DNA of 64,000 nt from Chryseobacterium luquanense (GCF_026460945.1 NZ_JAOVZV010000001.1:558001-622000), one strand, 5' to 3'; numbered from the stretch's first letter, positions 27,008-36,140 are shown. Numbers and translations: made by a program. The notes: generated from the letters alone by a model not told the origin.

Positions 27008-29002
27008 TTATAACGTTTCTTTCAGCCAATCAAAAAATTCTCTCTGCCAAACCAAACCGTTTTGTGGATGAAGAACCCAATGATTTTCGTTTGGAAAATA
27101 AACTAATTTTGATTTCAAACCTCTCAGTTTCGCAGCCTGAAAAGCTTCCTGGCCTTGCTCATAACCAACTCTGAAATCAATTCCACCTTGGAAAATCATG
27201 ATGGGCTTGTTCCATTTATCAACAAAATTACTTGGATTAAATTCTGTATAAGCTTTTGGAAGAGGTTTTTCCCATGGAGAACCCAAATCCCAATTTGCAA
27301 ACCAGAGTTCTTCAGTTGTTAGATACCAAGATTTCATGTCAAATAATCCATCGTGAGCGATGAAAGTTTTGAATCTGTTTTCATGAACTCCAGCCAACAT
27401 AAATACACTGTAACCTCCGTAACTTGCTCCAACTGCCGCTACTCTTTCACCGTCAACATAAGGTAAAGTTTTTGCGAAATCTGTTGCTGCTAAATAATCT
27501 CTGATTGGTTGTCCGCCCCAATCTTTTGATATTTGTTCGTTCCATTTTGTTCCCCAACCTGGCATTCCTCTCCTGTTTGGTGCAACAATGATATATCCGT
27601 TTGCTGCCATTAAAGAAAAATTCCATCTTACGCTGAAGAATTGTGTTAATGCAGATTGCGGTCCTCCTTGGCAATAAACCAATGTTGGATATTTTTTATT
27701 CGGATCAAAATTTGGTGGATAGTGAAACCATACGCCCATTTCTTTTCCGTCTGAAGTTTTCACCATTTTCAGCTCAGACTTTCCTTGAGAAAGTTTAGTG
27801 TAAAAATCTTTGTTCGCATCAGTAATTTGTTTTAATTCTCCGCTTTTAAGATTGACAGAAAATATTTCTGATGCGTGGTTGATATCTGTTTTTGAAACTA
27901 AAAGCGAGCTTTTCTGGTCTGCAAAGATTTCATTAATATCAAAGTCACCTTTTGTTATCTGCTGAACTTTTGAATCTTTAGGATTTAAAGAAAATAATTG
28001 CTTTGTACCCCTAAAAGCCGCTGTAAAGTAAATTGATTTTGAATCTCCACTCCAGAAAACATCGCCAGTGACAGATTCGTCCCAAGCTTTTGTAAGATTT
28101 GAAGTTTTACCTGATTTCCAGTCCATCAGTTTGATGTCGTTTTTATCAGCTTCATAACCATCTCTTTCCATACTTTGCCACACCAAAGACTGTCCGTCCG
28201 GACTGAATTTTGGATTAACATCATACCCTTTATTAGATTCAGTTAAGTTTTTTGTTATTCCTGAAGCTAAATTGTAAGCAAAAATATCCGTGTTTGTACT
28301 TGTAGAGTATTCTTTTCCACTTTTAGGTTTCGTAACATATAAAAGTTGCGTAGAATCCGGGCTGAAAACAAAATCTTCAGCTCCACCGAAAGGTCTTTGT
28401 GGAGAATCCCAGGCTTTCCCTTCCAACAAATCTTTAGCAGAACTCACATTAGCAGAAGTTTCAACTATAAAAACGTGATTATATTTCCCTTCATTAAAAT
28501 AATCCCAATGTCTGTGATTCAAATCTGTATAAATTTGCGCCGTAGTTTTCGGAGTATCAGCATATTTATCTTTCCCCATTAATTTTTCAACCAAAACCTG
28601 CTTACTGAAAGCAATTTTCTTTCCGTCCGGAGAAATTACAATGTTATCAGCTTCCCCAATGGTGTAAAATTCTGCCCAGGTTTTCCCGCTGTCTTTTGAC
28701 AGGAAAATCTTTTCGCCTTCCTGAGCATAAATTCCGTTTTTATCCCACTGAATCAAAGCTTTTTTACCTAAATCAATTTTTGAAGCTTGATTATTGATAA
28801 CGTTTAAGAAATAGTTTTCGTTTTTCGTTTTCTCAGTTTTCAAGTCGGTTTGTCCGATCTTATAAATAAGAGATGATTGATCTGGAGAAACTGCCTGAAC
28901 ACCAACTTTTTTCAAAGTCCAGAGAATTTCGGGAGTCATTACTTGTTGTGCATTCATTAAAAGAGGTGCTGCCAAAGCAAGCAGACTGTGTTTTAATTTC
29001 AT
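27008..29002 (-). CDS. Exported S9-family (prolyl oligopeptidase-like) serine peptidase
   Basis: This 664-residue peptidase has a signal peptide (residues 1-19, ending MNAQ). A beta-propeller of WD/PD40-like repeats covers residues ~40-400. The alpha/beta-hydrolase domain carries the triad Ser527 (GASYGGY), Asp609 (QGGIDFRVG) and His641 (NENHW). The arrangement fits acylaminoacyl-peptidase or DPP5-like S9C enzymes, which release di- or acyl-amino acids in the periplasm of asaccharolytic Bacteroidetes. It is monocistronic. Family is certain; cleavage preference is not. Confidence 0.9.
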   Translation of the reverse strand: MKLKHSLLALAAPLLMNAQQVMTPEILWTLKKVGVQAVSPDQSSLIYKIGQTDLKTEKTKNENYFLNVINNQASKIDLGKKALIQWDKNGIYAQEGEKIFLSKDSGKTWAEFYTIGEADNIVISPDGKKIAFSKQVLVEKLMGKDKYADTPKTTAQIYTDLNHRHWDYFNEGKYNHVFIVETSANVSSAKDLLEGKAWDSPQRPFGGAEDFVFSPDSTQLLYVTKPKSGKEYSTSTNTDIFAYNLASGITKNLTESNKGYDVNPKFSPDGQSLVWQSMERDGYEADKNDIKLMDWKSGKTSNLTKAWDESVTGDVFWSGDSKSIYFTAAFRGTKQLFSLNPKDSKVQQITKGDFDINEIFADQKSSLLVSKTDINHASEIFSVNLKSGELKQITDANKDFYTKLSQGKSELKMVKTSDGKEMGVWFHYPPNFDPNKKYPTLVYCQGGPQSALTQFFSVRWNFSLMAANGYIIVAPNRRGMPGWGTKWNEQISKDWGGQPIRDYLAATDFAKTLPYVDGERVAAVGASYGGYSVFMLAGVHENRFKTFIAHDGLFDMKSWYLTTEELWFANWDLGSPWEKPLPKAYTEFNPSNFVDKWNKPIMIFQGGIDFRVGYEQGQEAFQAAKLRGLKSKLVYFPNENHWVLHPQNGLVWQREFFDWLKETL

Positions 29003-29204
29003 ATAGTTTTATTTTAAAAGAATTTCAGAACATACAATATTCATTAATTCTTATTTAATTAAAAGATTGCCAAAGTTAATATTTAATATAAAACCAGCGA
29101 ATGAATTTAGAAAATAGTTTTTGCATTATAATCCTATTAAATTCTGCAATTCCAAACAATGCTGTATTAAATTCAGAAGAAATATTTGAAATTTAAGCAT
29201 AAAA

Positions 29205-29228
29205 AATCCCGCTTGAAATTGCGGGATT
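29205..29228 (-). terminator. Terminator after the acidic small protein
   Basis: Arms AATCCCGC and GCGGGATT with an eight-base loop; on the minus strand the stem is followed by TTTTTT. It starts only five bases after the stop codon. Confidence 0.85.
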
Positions 29229-29232
29229 ATAT

Positions 29233-29532
29233 TTAAGAGACGATGTCGTCATTTTCTTCTTCGTGGTCATCTTCGTTATCGCTTCTGCTGTAAAGATTAT
29301 TTTCTTCATCGGGAAGCTGATCGGTGATTTGTTCGAAATTATCATCATCTTCAGCTCCTGGAACATCCAAACCATAAGGCATTCCGTCGTTCACATGATT
29401 CGGATTTGTAATTGGGTTTCCATCACCATCCAAAGGAATGTGTTCTTCTTTGTTGAAAATATCTTCACTCGGATTATAATCCATTTCCTCCAGTTTTCTG
29501 TCTTGTTCGTTTTTGTTATCTTCTGGTGTCAT
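29233..29532 (-). CDS. Small acidic hypothetical protein
   Basis: This 99-residue, strongly acidic, disordered-looking protein (many Asp, Glu, Asn and Pro) contains the phrase DGDGNPITNPNHVNDGMPYGLDVPG and a Glu/Asp-rich tail. There is no signal peptide, membrane segment or recognised domain. The composition is unusual, but the tight terminator and the clean start support expression. It is transcribed alone between the S9 peptidase and the 2-hydroxyacid dehydrogenase. Confidence 0.65.
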   Translation of the reverse strand: MTPEDNKNEQDRKLEEMDYNPSEDIFNKEEHIPLDGDGNPITNPNHVNDGMPYGLDVPGAEDDDNFEQITDQLPDEENNLYSRSDNEDDHEEENDDIVS

Positions 29533-29678
29533 AATATTGTATTTAATGTTGATCTATTAAAGACAAAAATGAGTCCAATTTTTAAAAGAGCCAAGGAAAA
29601 AGTTAAAAGAACCAAGTTGAAGAGATTAAGTTTACAATTTTTATTCTGTAAAGCGAAAACTTAGAATCTTGAATTTAT

Positions 29679-30653
29679 TTAAATCTCGTAGACTTCAGGA
29701 TTTGCGATGCGCGGCATTTTTTCTCCTTTTGAAAAAGCAATTAAATTTTCTGCTGCCAATTTTGCCATTCCGTTTCTTGCTTCAACGGTTGCTGAACCAA
29801 TATGTGGTAAAACACAAACATTTGATAATTTCAAAATAGGATCATTCTCTTCGATTGGTTCCGGATTGGTAACATCTAAACCTGCTCCCCAAATTTGCCC
29901 TGAAACTAAAGCTTCATACAAATCTTTCTGATTGTGAAAACCTCCTCTCGCTGTATTTACAAAAATTGCATTCTTTTTCATTTTTTTGAAAACAGAAGCG
30001 TCAAACAAATTACTTTGTTCAGGTTTAAAATTTGCATGAATACTCAAAACATCCGACTGCTCTATTAATTCGTCAAAAGCAACATATGTTGCGTCGAGTT
30101 CTTTTTCCGCTTCTTCATTATGGTTTCTGTTGTGGTAAATAATATTCATTCCGAAAGCTTTTTTACACTTTTCAGCCATTTCAAAACCAATTCTTCCTAA
30201 ACCGAAAACACCCAAGGTTTTACCGTATAATTCCTGACCAAGCTCATACATCGGATCGAAACTCCCCCAATCGTTATCTTTTACTTTCTGAAAATAAAAA
30301 CTTGCTCGTCTCGCAACCGATTGCATCAATAAAAATGCGACATCGGAAGTAGCCCGACTCAAAACATCGGGTGTATTTCCAATCGGAATATTTCTTTTTG
30401 TAGCTTCTTTAATATCAACATGATCAAAACCAACACTGAACAAAGCAATCGCTTTTACGTTTGGACATTCTTCAAAAAAATTCTGATTGTATTTATTGTG
30501 TCCTACATTAAGAATAACATCTGTGTTTTTGCAGTATTGAAGCCATTTTTCATATGATAAATCATCAGTTTCCGGAATTGTAATTTCTAAACCTGCTTCT
30601 TTCAGCATTGTAATTCCTATTTCGGGAATTCTTTTATTTATAAAAACTTTCAT
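29679..30653 (-). CDS. D-2-hydroxyacid dehydrogenase (glyoxylate/hydroxypyruvate reductase type)
   Basis: This 324-residue NAD(P)-dependent dehydrogenase has the Rossmann motif GVFGLGRIG (~residue 150), the catalytic arginine in NTARGGF, and the catalytic His in LPHIGSATVEAR. It reduces 2-oxoacids to D-2-hydroxyacids; the GRHPR/GhrB-like features suggest glyoxylate or hydroxypyruvate. Length is normal. It is transcribed alone. Confidence 0.88.
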   Translation of the reverse strand: MKVFINKRIPEIGITMLKEAGLEITIPETDDLSYEKWLQYCKNTDVILNVGHNKYNQNFFEECPNVKAIALFSVGFDHVDIKEATKRNIPIGNTPDVLSRATSDVAFLLMQSVARRASFYFQKVKDNDWGSFDPMYELGQELYGKTLGVFGLGRIGFEMAEKCKKAFGMNIIYHNRNHNEEAEKELDATYVAFDELIEQSDVLSIHANFKPEQSNLFDASVFKKMKKNAIFVNTARGGFHNQKDLYEALVSGQIWGAGLDVTNPEPIEENDPILKLSNVCVLPHIGSATVEARNGMAKLAAENLIAFSKGEKMPRIANPEVYEI

Positions 30654-30675
30654 TATTTTATTTTTTAAAATTAAA

Positions 30676-30703
30676 AAACCTCACTGTTTTTAAAATGAGG
30701 TTT
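30676..30703 (-). terminator. Terminator of the DUF1801 gene
   Basis: Arms AAACCTCA and TGAGGTTT with a 12-base loop; the minus strand continues TTTT. It lies 80 bases beyond the DUF1801 stop codon and just before the 2-hydroxyacid dehydrogenase start. Confidence 0.75.
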
Positions 30704-30782
30704 GTATTAATTATTATTAGATGATATTTTTGAATTCATTTAAACTAATGTTCAATTTTCATTCCGAAACAGTCTCGATTTA

Positions 30783-31178
30783 TCATTTTAATCTGATTAA
30801 CTCACCTTTCCTCTTCACAATATTTTTATAATCCCATTGAATTTCTTCGGATTTTTTGAGCCAACGTTGAATATCAGCTTTATTAATTCCATTGAAATCA
30901 TTATAAAATACCGAAGCATCCTGAAATTTTTCACCTTCTATATTCAATTGTTCTTCGTTAAAAGATTTCCCACTCCAAAACATCAGGCGAATTCCTTTTT
31001 TCTGTTTACTGTAACCAACAATTGGGTTTCCATCTAAAAACCAAACAGGATGAGCATGCCAGATTTTATTTTCTGCATCATTAAGTTCTGCATCAATTAA
31101 CTTAGAAAGAAAAGTACAGATTTCTTTATCTGAATCTGATTGCTTTTCATTATAATCAAGAATATCGGGATTTATCAT
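30783..31178 (-). CDS. DUF1801 (YdhG-like) domain protein
   Basis: This 131-residue protein resembles the DUF1801/YdhG fold: an N-terminal helical part (ICTFLSKLIDAELNDAENKIWHAHPVWF), a central beta strand (GYSKQKKGIRLMFWSG) and a C-terminal helix with several Lys. The fold is related to frataxin/CyaY-like proteins. Biological function is not established. It lies between a small membrane protein and the 2-hydroxyacid dehydrogenase, with its own terminator. Confidence 0.75.
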   Translation of the reverse strand: MINPDILDYNEKQSDSDKEICTFLSKLIDAELNDAENKIWHAHPVWFLDGNPIVGYSKQKKGIRLMFWSGKSFNEEQLNIEGEKFQDASVFYNDFNGINKADIQRWLKKSEEIQWDYKNIVKRKGELIRLK

Positions 31179-31216
31179 ATTATTTAATGTGATTTTAAAT
31201 TGATAATATTAATAAT

Positions 31217-31498
31217 TCAGATCATTTTACAATTAAATACAATAACCCAAATTAGTAGCGCAACACAATGTACAACAATCGAAAGTCTTGTCTGCTTTTT
31301 CATCACGAATGATTTTATTATATTAATAATCAATAAAATAAAATTTAATGCAACAACGACAAAAACTGATAAGACATCTAAGTTTGGAGTACAAGGTCCA
31401 GATTTAAATTTTCCTGAAGCGTTTATTACAACTATCGTCAATATCGCTATTACATAAAATATTATTGACTTTAGTGCATTCTTTTTTTCTTGCTTCAT
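31217..31498 (-). CDS. Small membrane protein, unknown
   Basis: This 93-residue protein has three membrane segments (about residues 11-27, 42-62 and 72-89) and a Lys-rich N-terminus (MKQEKKNALK) predicted to face the cytoplasm. No family is recognised. It is chosen over the opposite-strand frame because of its membrane pattern and its co-direction with neighbours pcm and DUF1801. Confidence 0.55.
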   Translation of the reverse strand: MKQEKKNALKSIIFYVIAILTIVVINASGKFKSGPCTPNLDVLSVFVVVALNFILLIINIIKSFVMKKQTRLSIVVHCVALLIWVIVFNCKMI

Positions 31499-31539
31499 TG
31501 CATTCAGACTTTGCTATAAGTTACCAGAAACTGTAATAA

Positions 31540-32190
31540 TTACTGATTCGTATTATTTAACATCGGAACAAATTTATATGCCCCAAATTCTTCCTTTTCA
31601 ATTTCGGTAGGAGAAATTTTTGTAAATCTATATAAAACCTGTTGATCAGTCGGACCTAAAGGAATTACCATTTTTCCGCCTACTTTTAACTGTTTTAATA
31701 ATTCTGTCGGTAAAACCGAAGCTCCACAAGTCACAATAATTTTATCGAAAGGAGCAAAAGTAGGAAGTCCGGCAAAACCATCTCCAAAACTTTGAAATTT
31801 TGGATACAAATGCATTTCTCGTAACTTCTTTTTAGAAAAATCGAAAAGATCTTTTTGTCTTTCAACAGTAAAAACCAAAGCTTTCATGGCTAATAAAACT
31901 GCAGTCTGATAACCGCAACCAGTTCCTATTTCCAATACTTTTTCTCCTTCTTTTACCTGTAAAAGTTCAGACTGCTCTGCAACAGTTGATGGATGCGAAA
32001 TCGTTTGATGCGCCAAAATAGGAAAAGCCCGATCTTCATAGGCATAATCTTCAAAAATACTTTCTATAAAGAGATGTCTCGGAACTTCATTAATTGCAGC
32101 AAGTACATTTTCATCTGAAATCCCGATTCTGTGTCTGAGATATTCAACCAAATTTTTCCTTTTCCCTTTATGTACAAACGAATCATGCAT
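31540..32190 (-). CDS. pcm: Protein-L-isoaspartate O-methyltransferase
   Basis: This 216-residue class I methyltransferase has AISHPSTVAEQSELL-like region (here TISHPSTVAEQSELL) and the SAM-binding EIGTGCGYQTAVL, then IIVTCGASVLPTELL. It methylates isoaspartyl residues in aged proteins to start their repair. The leading residues MHDSFVHKGKRKNLVEYL match the usual N-terminus. It is transcribed leftward and divergent from the Gfo/Idh gene. Confidence 0.93.
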   Translation of the reverse strand: MHDSFVHKGKRKNLVEYLRHRIGISDENVLAAINEVPRHLFIESIFEDYAYEDRAFPILAHQTISHPSTVAEQSELLQVKEGEKVLEIGTGCGYQTAVLLAMKALVFTVERQKDLFDFSKKKLREMHLYPKFQSFGDGFAGLPTFAPFDKIIVTCGASVLPTELLKQLKVGGKMVIPLGPTDQQVLYRFTKISPTEIEKEEFGAYKFVPMLNNTNQ

Positions 32191-32311
32191 TATCAGCTGG
32201 TTTAATAGTAGTTTCTACAAAAGTAAAAAAACAATCAATATTTATCAACCTAAAAACTATCATCTATTTCTTAATACCTAAAATTATTATCTTTACCAAA
32301 ATTAAAAAGCT

Positions 32312-33274
32312 ATGTTAAAAGCAGGTTTGGTTGGCGCCGGACATTTGGGAAAAATACATTTAAGACTTCTGAATCAGTCTGATAAATACGAATTTATTGG
32401 TTTTCATGATAAAGATGCAGAAAATGGCAGAAAACTGGAAGCTGAATTCGGATATAAATATTTTGAGAATTTTGATGAATTATTAGATCAGATTGAAATG
32501 TTGGATATTGTAACTCCGACACTTTATCATTACGATTATGCTTTAAAAGCCATTGAAAAAGGTCTTCATTTTTTCATTGAAAAACCCGTTACCCAAACTC
32601 TTGAGCAGGCTGAAGAAATTCTAAAAAAATGTCGTGAAAACGGTATTAAAGCGCAAGTTGGTCATGTTGAAAGATATAACCCTGCGTTTATAGGAGCAAA
32701 AGATTACATTCAGAATCCGATGTTTATTGAGATTCACCGTTTGGCAGAATTTAATCCTCGAGGAACTGATGTTTCTGTAGTTTTAGATTTAATGATTCAT
32801 GATCTTGATATTTTATTGAGCGTCGTAAAATCGCCAGTGAAAAACATTCATGCAAGTGGAGTTTGTGTAGTAAGCAAAACTCCAGATATTACCAATGCAA
32901 GAATTGAATTTGAAAATGGTTGTGTTGCCAATTTAACGACTTCAAGAATATCTATGAAAGCAATGAGAAAAAGTCGTTTTTTCCAAAAAGACGCTTATGT
33001 TTCTGTTGATTTTTTAGATAAAAAAGCAGAAGTAATCCGAATGAAAGATGCGCCTGAAAACCCTACTCCATTTGATATGATTATTGAAAATGCAGAAGGA
33101 GAAAAAAATCAGATTTTATTTGAATATCCGAGTATCCAGCCGAATAATGCGATTTTAGATGAATTAAATTCTTTTGCAGATGCTATTATTGAAGTAAAAA
33201 ATGTAGAAGTTTCTTTGGAAGACGGAACTGAAGCGTTGAAAGTGGCTTTGAAAATTATGGAATTAATCAGCTAA
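32312..33274 (+). CDS. Gfo/Idh/MocA-family NAD(P)-dependent oxidoreductase
   Basis: This 320-residue protein has an N-terminal Rossmann fold with GLVGAGHLGKIH (residues 5-16), the family EKPVT motif (~residue 92) and GHVERYNP in the substrate domain. Members oxidise or reduce sugars, inositols or related hydroxy compounds. The protein resembles those that often sit near UDP-sugar or cell-envelope genes, but no such neighbour is here. It begins a rightward run that continues with a small membrane protein. Substrate unknown. Confidence 0.85.
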   Translation: MLKAGLVGAGHLGKIHLRLLNQSDKYEFIGFHDKDAENGRKLEAEFGYKYFENFDELLDQIEMLDIVTPTLYHYDYALKAIEKGLHFFIEKPVTQTLEQAEEILKKCRENGIKAQVGHVERYNPAFIGAKDYIQNPMFIEIHRLAEFNPRGTDVSVVLDLMIHDLDILLSVVKSPVKNIHASGVCVVSKTPDITNARIEFENGCVANLTTSRISMKAMRKSRFFQKDAYVSVDFLDKKAEVIRMKDAPENPTPFDMIIENAEGEKNQILFEYPSIQPNNAILDELNSFADAIIEVKNVEVSLEDGTEALKVALKIMELIS

Positions 33275-33330
33275 AAAATAATAATCAATCTATTCCGATA
33301 ATTTTAATTATTTTGCCAAAAATATAAATA

Positions 33331-33771
33331 ATGGAAAAATCTCCTTTCGAAGAGTTTGAAGAGCTGAGAATCGACAATACTTCTAAACTTTTTCTGACAG
33401 AAACAGCAAGATGGGCAACATTTTTAGCAATTTTAGGCTACATTGGTATTGGTTTAATGGTTTTGGTGGCAATTTTTGTTTTGATAATTGGTTCATCCGT
33501 AAGTATGGGACCTTTTAGTGGCGGAACATTAATCTCGTTGTTTTATTTTGCACTTGCAGCATTTTATTATTTACCAATTAATTTCTTGTACAGATTTTCA
33601 TCTAATATGAAAGAAGCTTTGCGTACAAATAATCAGGCTAACCTCACCAAGTCATTTGAGTATTTGAAATCTCACTATAAATTTATTGGAATCCTTACCA
33701 TCGTTTTATTTGGGCTATACATACTTTTGATTATTGGCACAATCATTACTGGTTTTGGCAGTTACCTATAG
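33331..33771 (+). CDS. DUF5362-like membrane protein
   Basis: This 146-residue protein has three membrane segments (about 27-52, 60-80 and 117-140). A conserved-looking segment joins helices 2 and 3 (FLYRFSSNMKEALRTNNQANLTKSFEYLKSHYKFIGI), typical of DUF5362. It follows the Gfo/Idh gene by 56 bases. Function unknown. Confidence 0.7.
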   Translation: MEKSPFEEFEELRIDNTSKLFLTETARWATFLAILGYIGIGLMVLVAIFVLIIGSSVSMGPFSGGTLISLFYFALAAFYYLPINFLYRFSSNMKEALRTNNQANLTKSFEYLKSHYKFIGILTIVLFGLYILLIIGTIITGFGSYL

Positions 33772-33790
33772 ATTAAAATTTTTATATTTG
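33754..33790 (+). promoter_or_regulatory. Promoter candidate for the beta-lactamase
   Basis: TTTG (33754-33757) and TATATTTG (33783-33790, exact TAnnTTTG) are spaced 25 bases apart, slightly long. The implied start site lies just before the hairpin at 33800. The promoter overlaps the end of the DUF5362-like gene. Confidence 0.5.
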
Positions 33791-33799
33791 AATATACAT

Positions 33800-33825
33800 C
33801 CTTCTTGCTTAAGAAGGATTTTTTT
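33800..33825 (+). terminator. Terminator-like hairpin in the beta-lactamase leader
   Basis: A perfect seven-base stem CCTTCTT-GCTT-AAGAAGG is followed by ATTTTTTT. It can end the upstream DUF5362-like transcript. Because the predicted beta-lactamase promoter lies upstream of it, it would also sit inside that gene's leader. It overlaps the longer in-frame start at 33805, which argues for ATG 33838. Confidence 0.7.
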
Positions 33826-33837
33826 AAACAAAATATT

Positions 33838-34716
33838 ATGAAAAAAATAATTTTGCTCTTTTTTTTAATTTCGACATTTAGTTTTGGACAAAAATTGAGT
33901 GTACACGATAAAATCAATGTAGTTCTTTTGAACAAAAAAGCTACAGTAGGAATTTCTGTACTCAGTTTTGAAAATGGATTTAAATATAATAGAAATGCAG
34001 ACAGAAAACTTCCGACTTTAAGTGTTTTTAAATTTCATATTGCAGCTGCAGTTTTAGATTTGGTCGATCAGGGAAAATTATCTTTATACCAAAAAGTAGT
34101 CTTAAAAGAATCTGAATTATTGTCAAAAACTTGGTCGCCGATAAAAGAAAAATATCCAACCGGAGATATTGAATTGACTTTAGGTGAAATCATCGATTAC
34201 ACCGTTGCATTGAGTGATAACAACGGATGCGACAAATTATTAAAAATGATTGGCGGAACAAAAACCGTTCAGAAATTTATGGATTCTAAAGGTGTGAAAG
34301 GTTTTCAGATAAAAGTAAATGAAGACGAGATGCATAAAGATTGGAAAAATCAATATAAAAATTACAGCACAACAGAATCTGCCGTAAATCTTCTAAAAAC
34401 CTTTTATGACGGAAAACTTCTTTCAAAAAAATCCACTGATTATTTAATGAAAATTATGCTCGGAACAAAAACAGGGACTAATAAATTGGTTGAGCAACTT
34501 CCGAAAAGCACACCTGTAGCTCACAAAACGGGATCTTCAGGGAAATATGACAATGATTTAACCGTCGCCGAAAACGATATGGGTATTGTTACTTTACCGA
34601 ATGGCAAACATTATGCAATAGCAGTATTTGTAAACAATTCTACGGAAACAGATGAAGTGAATTGTAAGATCATTTCAGACATTTCAAAGATTGTCTGGGA
34701 TTATTTTAATAAGTAA
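33838..34716 (+). CDS. bla: Class A beta-lactamase, subclass A2-like
   Basis: This 292-residue periplasmic serine beta-lactamase has a signal peptide MKKIILLFFLISTFSFGQ. All active-site motifs are present: S62-V-F-K65 (SxxK), S126-D-N128, E180-S-A-V-N184 (the general-base region) and K230-T-G232. Motif spacing and the TLSVFKFHIAAAVL context resemble the A2 group that includes CfxA, PER and the intrinsic Chryseobacterium CIA/CME enzymes. It hydrolyses penicillins and probably some cephalosporins; spectrum cannot be read from the sequence. I prefer ATG 33838 to the upstream frame start at 33805, because the signal peptide begins there and the extra residues lie in a terminator hairpin. The neighbourhood shows no mobile DNA, so it looks intrinsic. 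Confidence 0.9.
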   Translation: MKKIILLFFLISTFSFGQKLSVHDKINVVLLNKKATVGISVLSFENGFKYNRNADRKLPTLSVFKFHIAAAVLDLVDQGKLSLYQKVVLKESELLSKTWSPIKEKYPTGDIELTLGEIIDYTVALSDNNGCDKLLKMIGGTKTVQKFMDSKGVKGFQIKVNEDEMHKDWKNQYKNYSTTESAVNLLKTFYDGKLLSKKSTDYLMKIMLGTKTGTNKLVEQLPKSTPVAHKTGSSGKYDNDLTVAENDMGIVTLPNGKHYAIAVFVNNSTETDEVNCKIISDISKIVWDYFNK

Positions 34717-34746
34717 AATTTAAAGCTTAATTTTAAAACCATCAAA

Positions 34747-35172
34747 ATGAAAAAGATATTTTTAACTCTGGGAGTTTTTAGCTGCGTATTTTTTTATGCA
34801 CAAAAAAGTGAAAACTTCTATGAAATTAGTTACAACAGTATTTGTTGCGGTACCCCTTCAACAGCTCCGGTAATGAATTATATCGAAGCTTTTAAAACCA
34901 AAAACAAAGGAAAAGAAATTGAAGTTTTCAGACAATCTGGTTTGGGAAGAGAAGGCGAATTCAGATTATATATAGGAATTGACACTTTATCGAAAAGTAA
35001 GAAAAAAAAGTTTGTAACCGGTCTTGAAGCTGCCGTAAATTCACAAAATAATACGAGAAACCAAAGCAGTGACGGAACAGTAAATTTCCAAAGTACAGAG
35101 TTTGTAAAAAAGGAAGATTTAAAAAAAATAAATAATCTAACTGTATATAATAAAAAAGAAAAATTAAAATGA
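34747..35172 (+). CDS. Small exported protein, unknown
   Basis: This 141-residue protein has a signal peptide (residues 1-19, ending FYAQ). A compact domain follows with a Cys pair (ICCGTP) and a basic region (SKKKKFV). No family recognised. It lies 30 bases after the beta-lactamase. Its stop overlaps the next gene's start (ATGA), so it is probably co-translated with the hydroxyacyl-CoA dehydrogenase, though nothing links them functionally. Confidence 0.65.
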   Translation: MKKIFLTLGVFSCVFFYAQKSENFYEISYNSICCGTPSTAPVMNYIEAFKTKNKGKEIEVFRQSGLGREGEFRLYIGIDTLSKSKKKKFVTGLEAAVNSQNNTRNQSSDGTVNFQSTEFVKKEDLKKINNLTVYNKKEKLK

Positions 35173-36062
35173 TCAAAAACATTGTCGTTATCGGAGCCGG
35201 AACCATGGGAAATGGTATTGCACATACTTTCGCACAAAGCGGTTTTAGTGTAAACTTGGTAGATGTTTCTCAGGAGGCTTTAGACAGAGGTTTGAAAACG
35301 ATTACAACCAACCTTGACAGAATTATTGCAAAAGGAAATCTTACAGAAGAACAAAAAGCAGAAACTTTAGGAAATATCACCACTTTTACACAACTGAAAG
35401 ATGCAGTAACAAACGCAGATTTGGTGGTAGAAGCTGCAACAGAAAATCAAGATTTGAAGCTGAAAATTTTCGCTCAAATGGATGAATTTGCTCCTGAAAA
35501 CTGCATTTTATCAACCAATACTTCTTCAATTTCTATTACTAAAATTGCTGCAGCAACAAAAAGAGCAGATAAAGTAATCGGAATGCACTTTATGAACCCC
35601 GTTCCCATCATGAAACTGGTAGAAATCATCAAAGGATATTCTACTTCAAAAGAAACTTTTGACTCAATCTACGAAATGAGCAAAACGTTAGGAAAAGTTC
35701 CGGTTGAAGTAAACGATTATCCGGGTTTTGTAGCAAACAGAATTTTGATGCCAATGATTAACGAATCTATCGAAACACTTTACAATGGAGTTGCAGGAGT
35801 TGAAGAAATCGATACAGTTATGAAATTAGGAATGGCTCATCCGATGGGACCGCTTCAATTGGCAGATTTTATTGGTCTAGACGTTTGTTTAGCAATTCTA
35901 AATGTAATGTATGACGGTTTTAAAAATCCTAAATATGCACCAAATCCACTATTGGTAAATATGGTAATGGCCGGAAAATTAGGCGTGAAATCAGGAGAAG
36001 GTTTCTACGATTATTCTGAAAATAAAAAAGCAGAGAAAGTAGCGAAAATGTTTGCAAAATAG
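35169..36062 (+). CDS. 3-hydroxybutyryl-CoA dehydrogenase family
   Basis: This 297-residue NAD-dependent 3-hydroxyacyl-CoA dehydrogenase has the Rossmann motif VIGAGTMGNGIAHTFAQSG at the N-terminus, NTSSISIT, catalytic HFMNPVPIMKLVE (His at the expected site), and the C-terminal domain NDYPGFVANRILMPMINE with GPLQLADFIGLD. It oxidises or reduces the beta carbon of short acyl-CoAs in fatty-acid or butyrate metabolism. No thiolase or crotonase is adjacent. The start is fixed by the 4-base overlap with the upstream gene. Confidence 0.92.
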   Translation: MIKNIVVIGAGTMGNGIAHTFAQSGFSVNLVDVSQEALDRGLKTITTNLDRIIAKGNLTEEQKAETLGNITTFTQLKDAVTNADLVVEAATENQDLKLKIFAQMDEFAPENCILSTNTSSISITKIAAATKRADKVIGMHFMNPVPIMKLVEIIKGYSTSKETFDSIYEMSKTLGKVPVEVNDYPGFVANRILMPMINESIETLYNGVAGVEEIDTVMKLGMAHPMGPLQLADFIGLDVCLAILNVMYDGFKNPKYAPNPLLVNMVMAGKLGVKSGEGFYDYSENKKAEKVAKMFAK

Positions 36063-36140
36063 ATTTTAAATTATGAGTTGTGAGTTATAAATTATAAATT
36101 TGGGTATCAAACCTGTAACTATAACCTAATAACTTTCATC

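Noticed and set aside
31200..31457. Plus-strand frame in the region of the small membrane protein
   Set aside because: It lacks membrane or signal features; the opposite strand gives a three-helix protein in line with its neighbours.
33805..33837. Longer start for the beta-lactamase
   Set aside because: Those 11 codons fall in a terminator hairpin and would precede the signal peptide.
34878..35237. Minus-strand frame spanning the small exported gene and the dehydrogenase start
   Set aside because: It crosses two well-supported plus-strand genes, including a 4-base ATGA overlap, and shows no family features.
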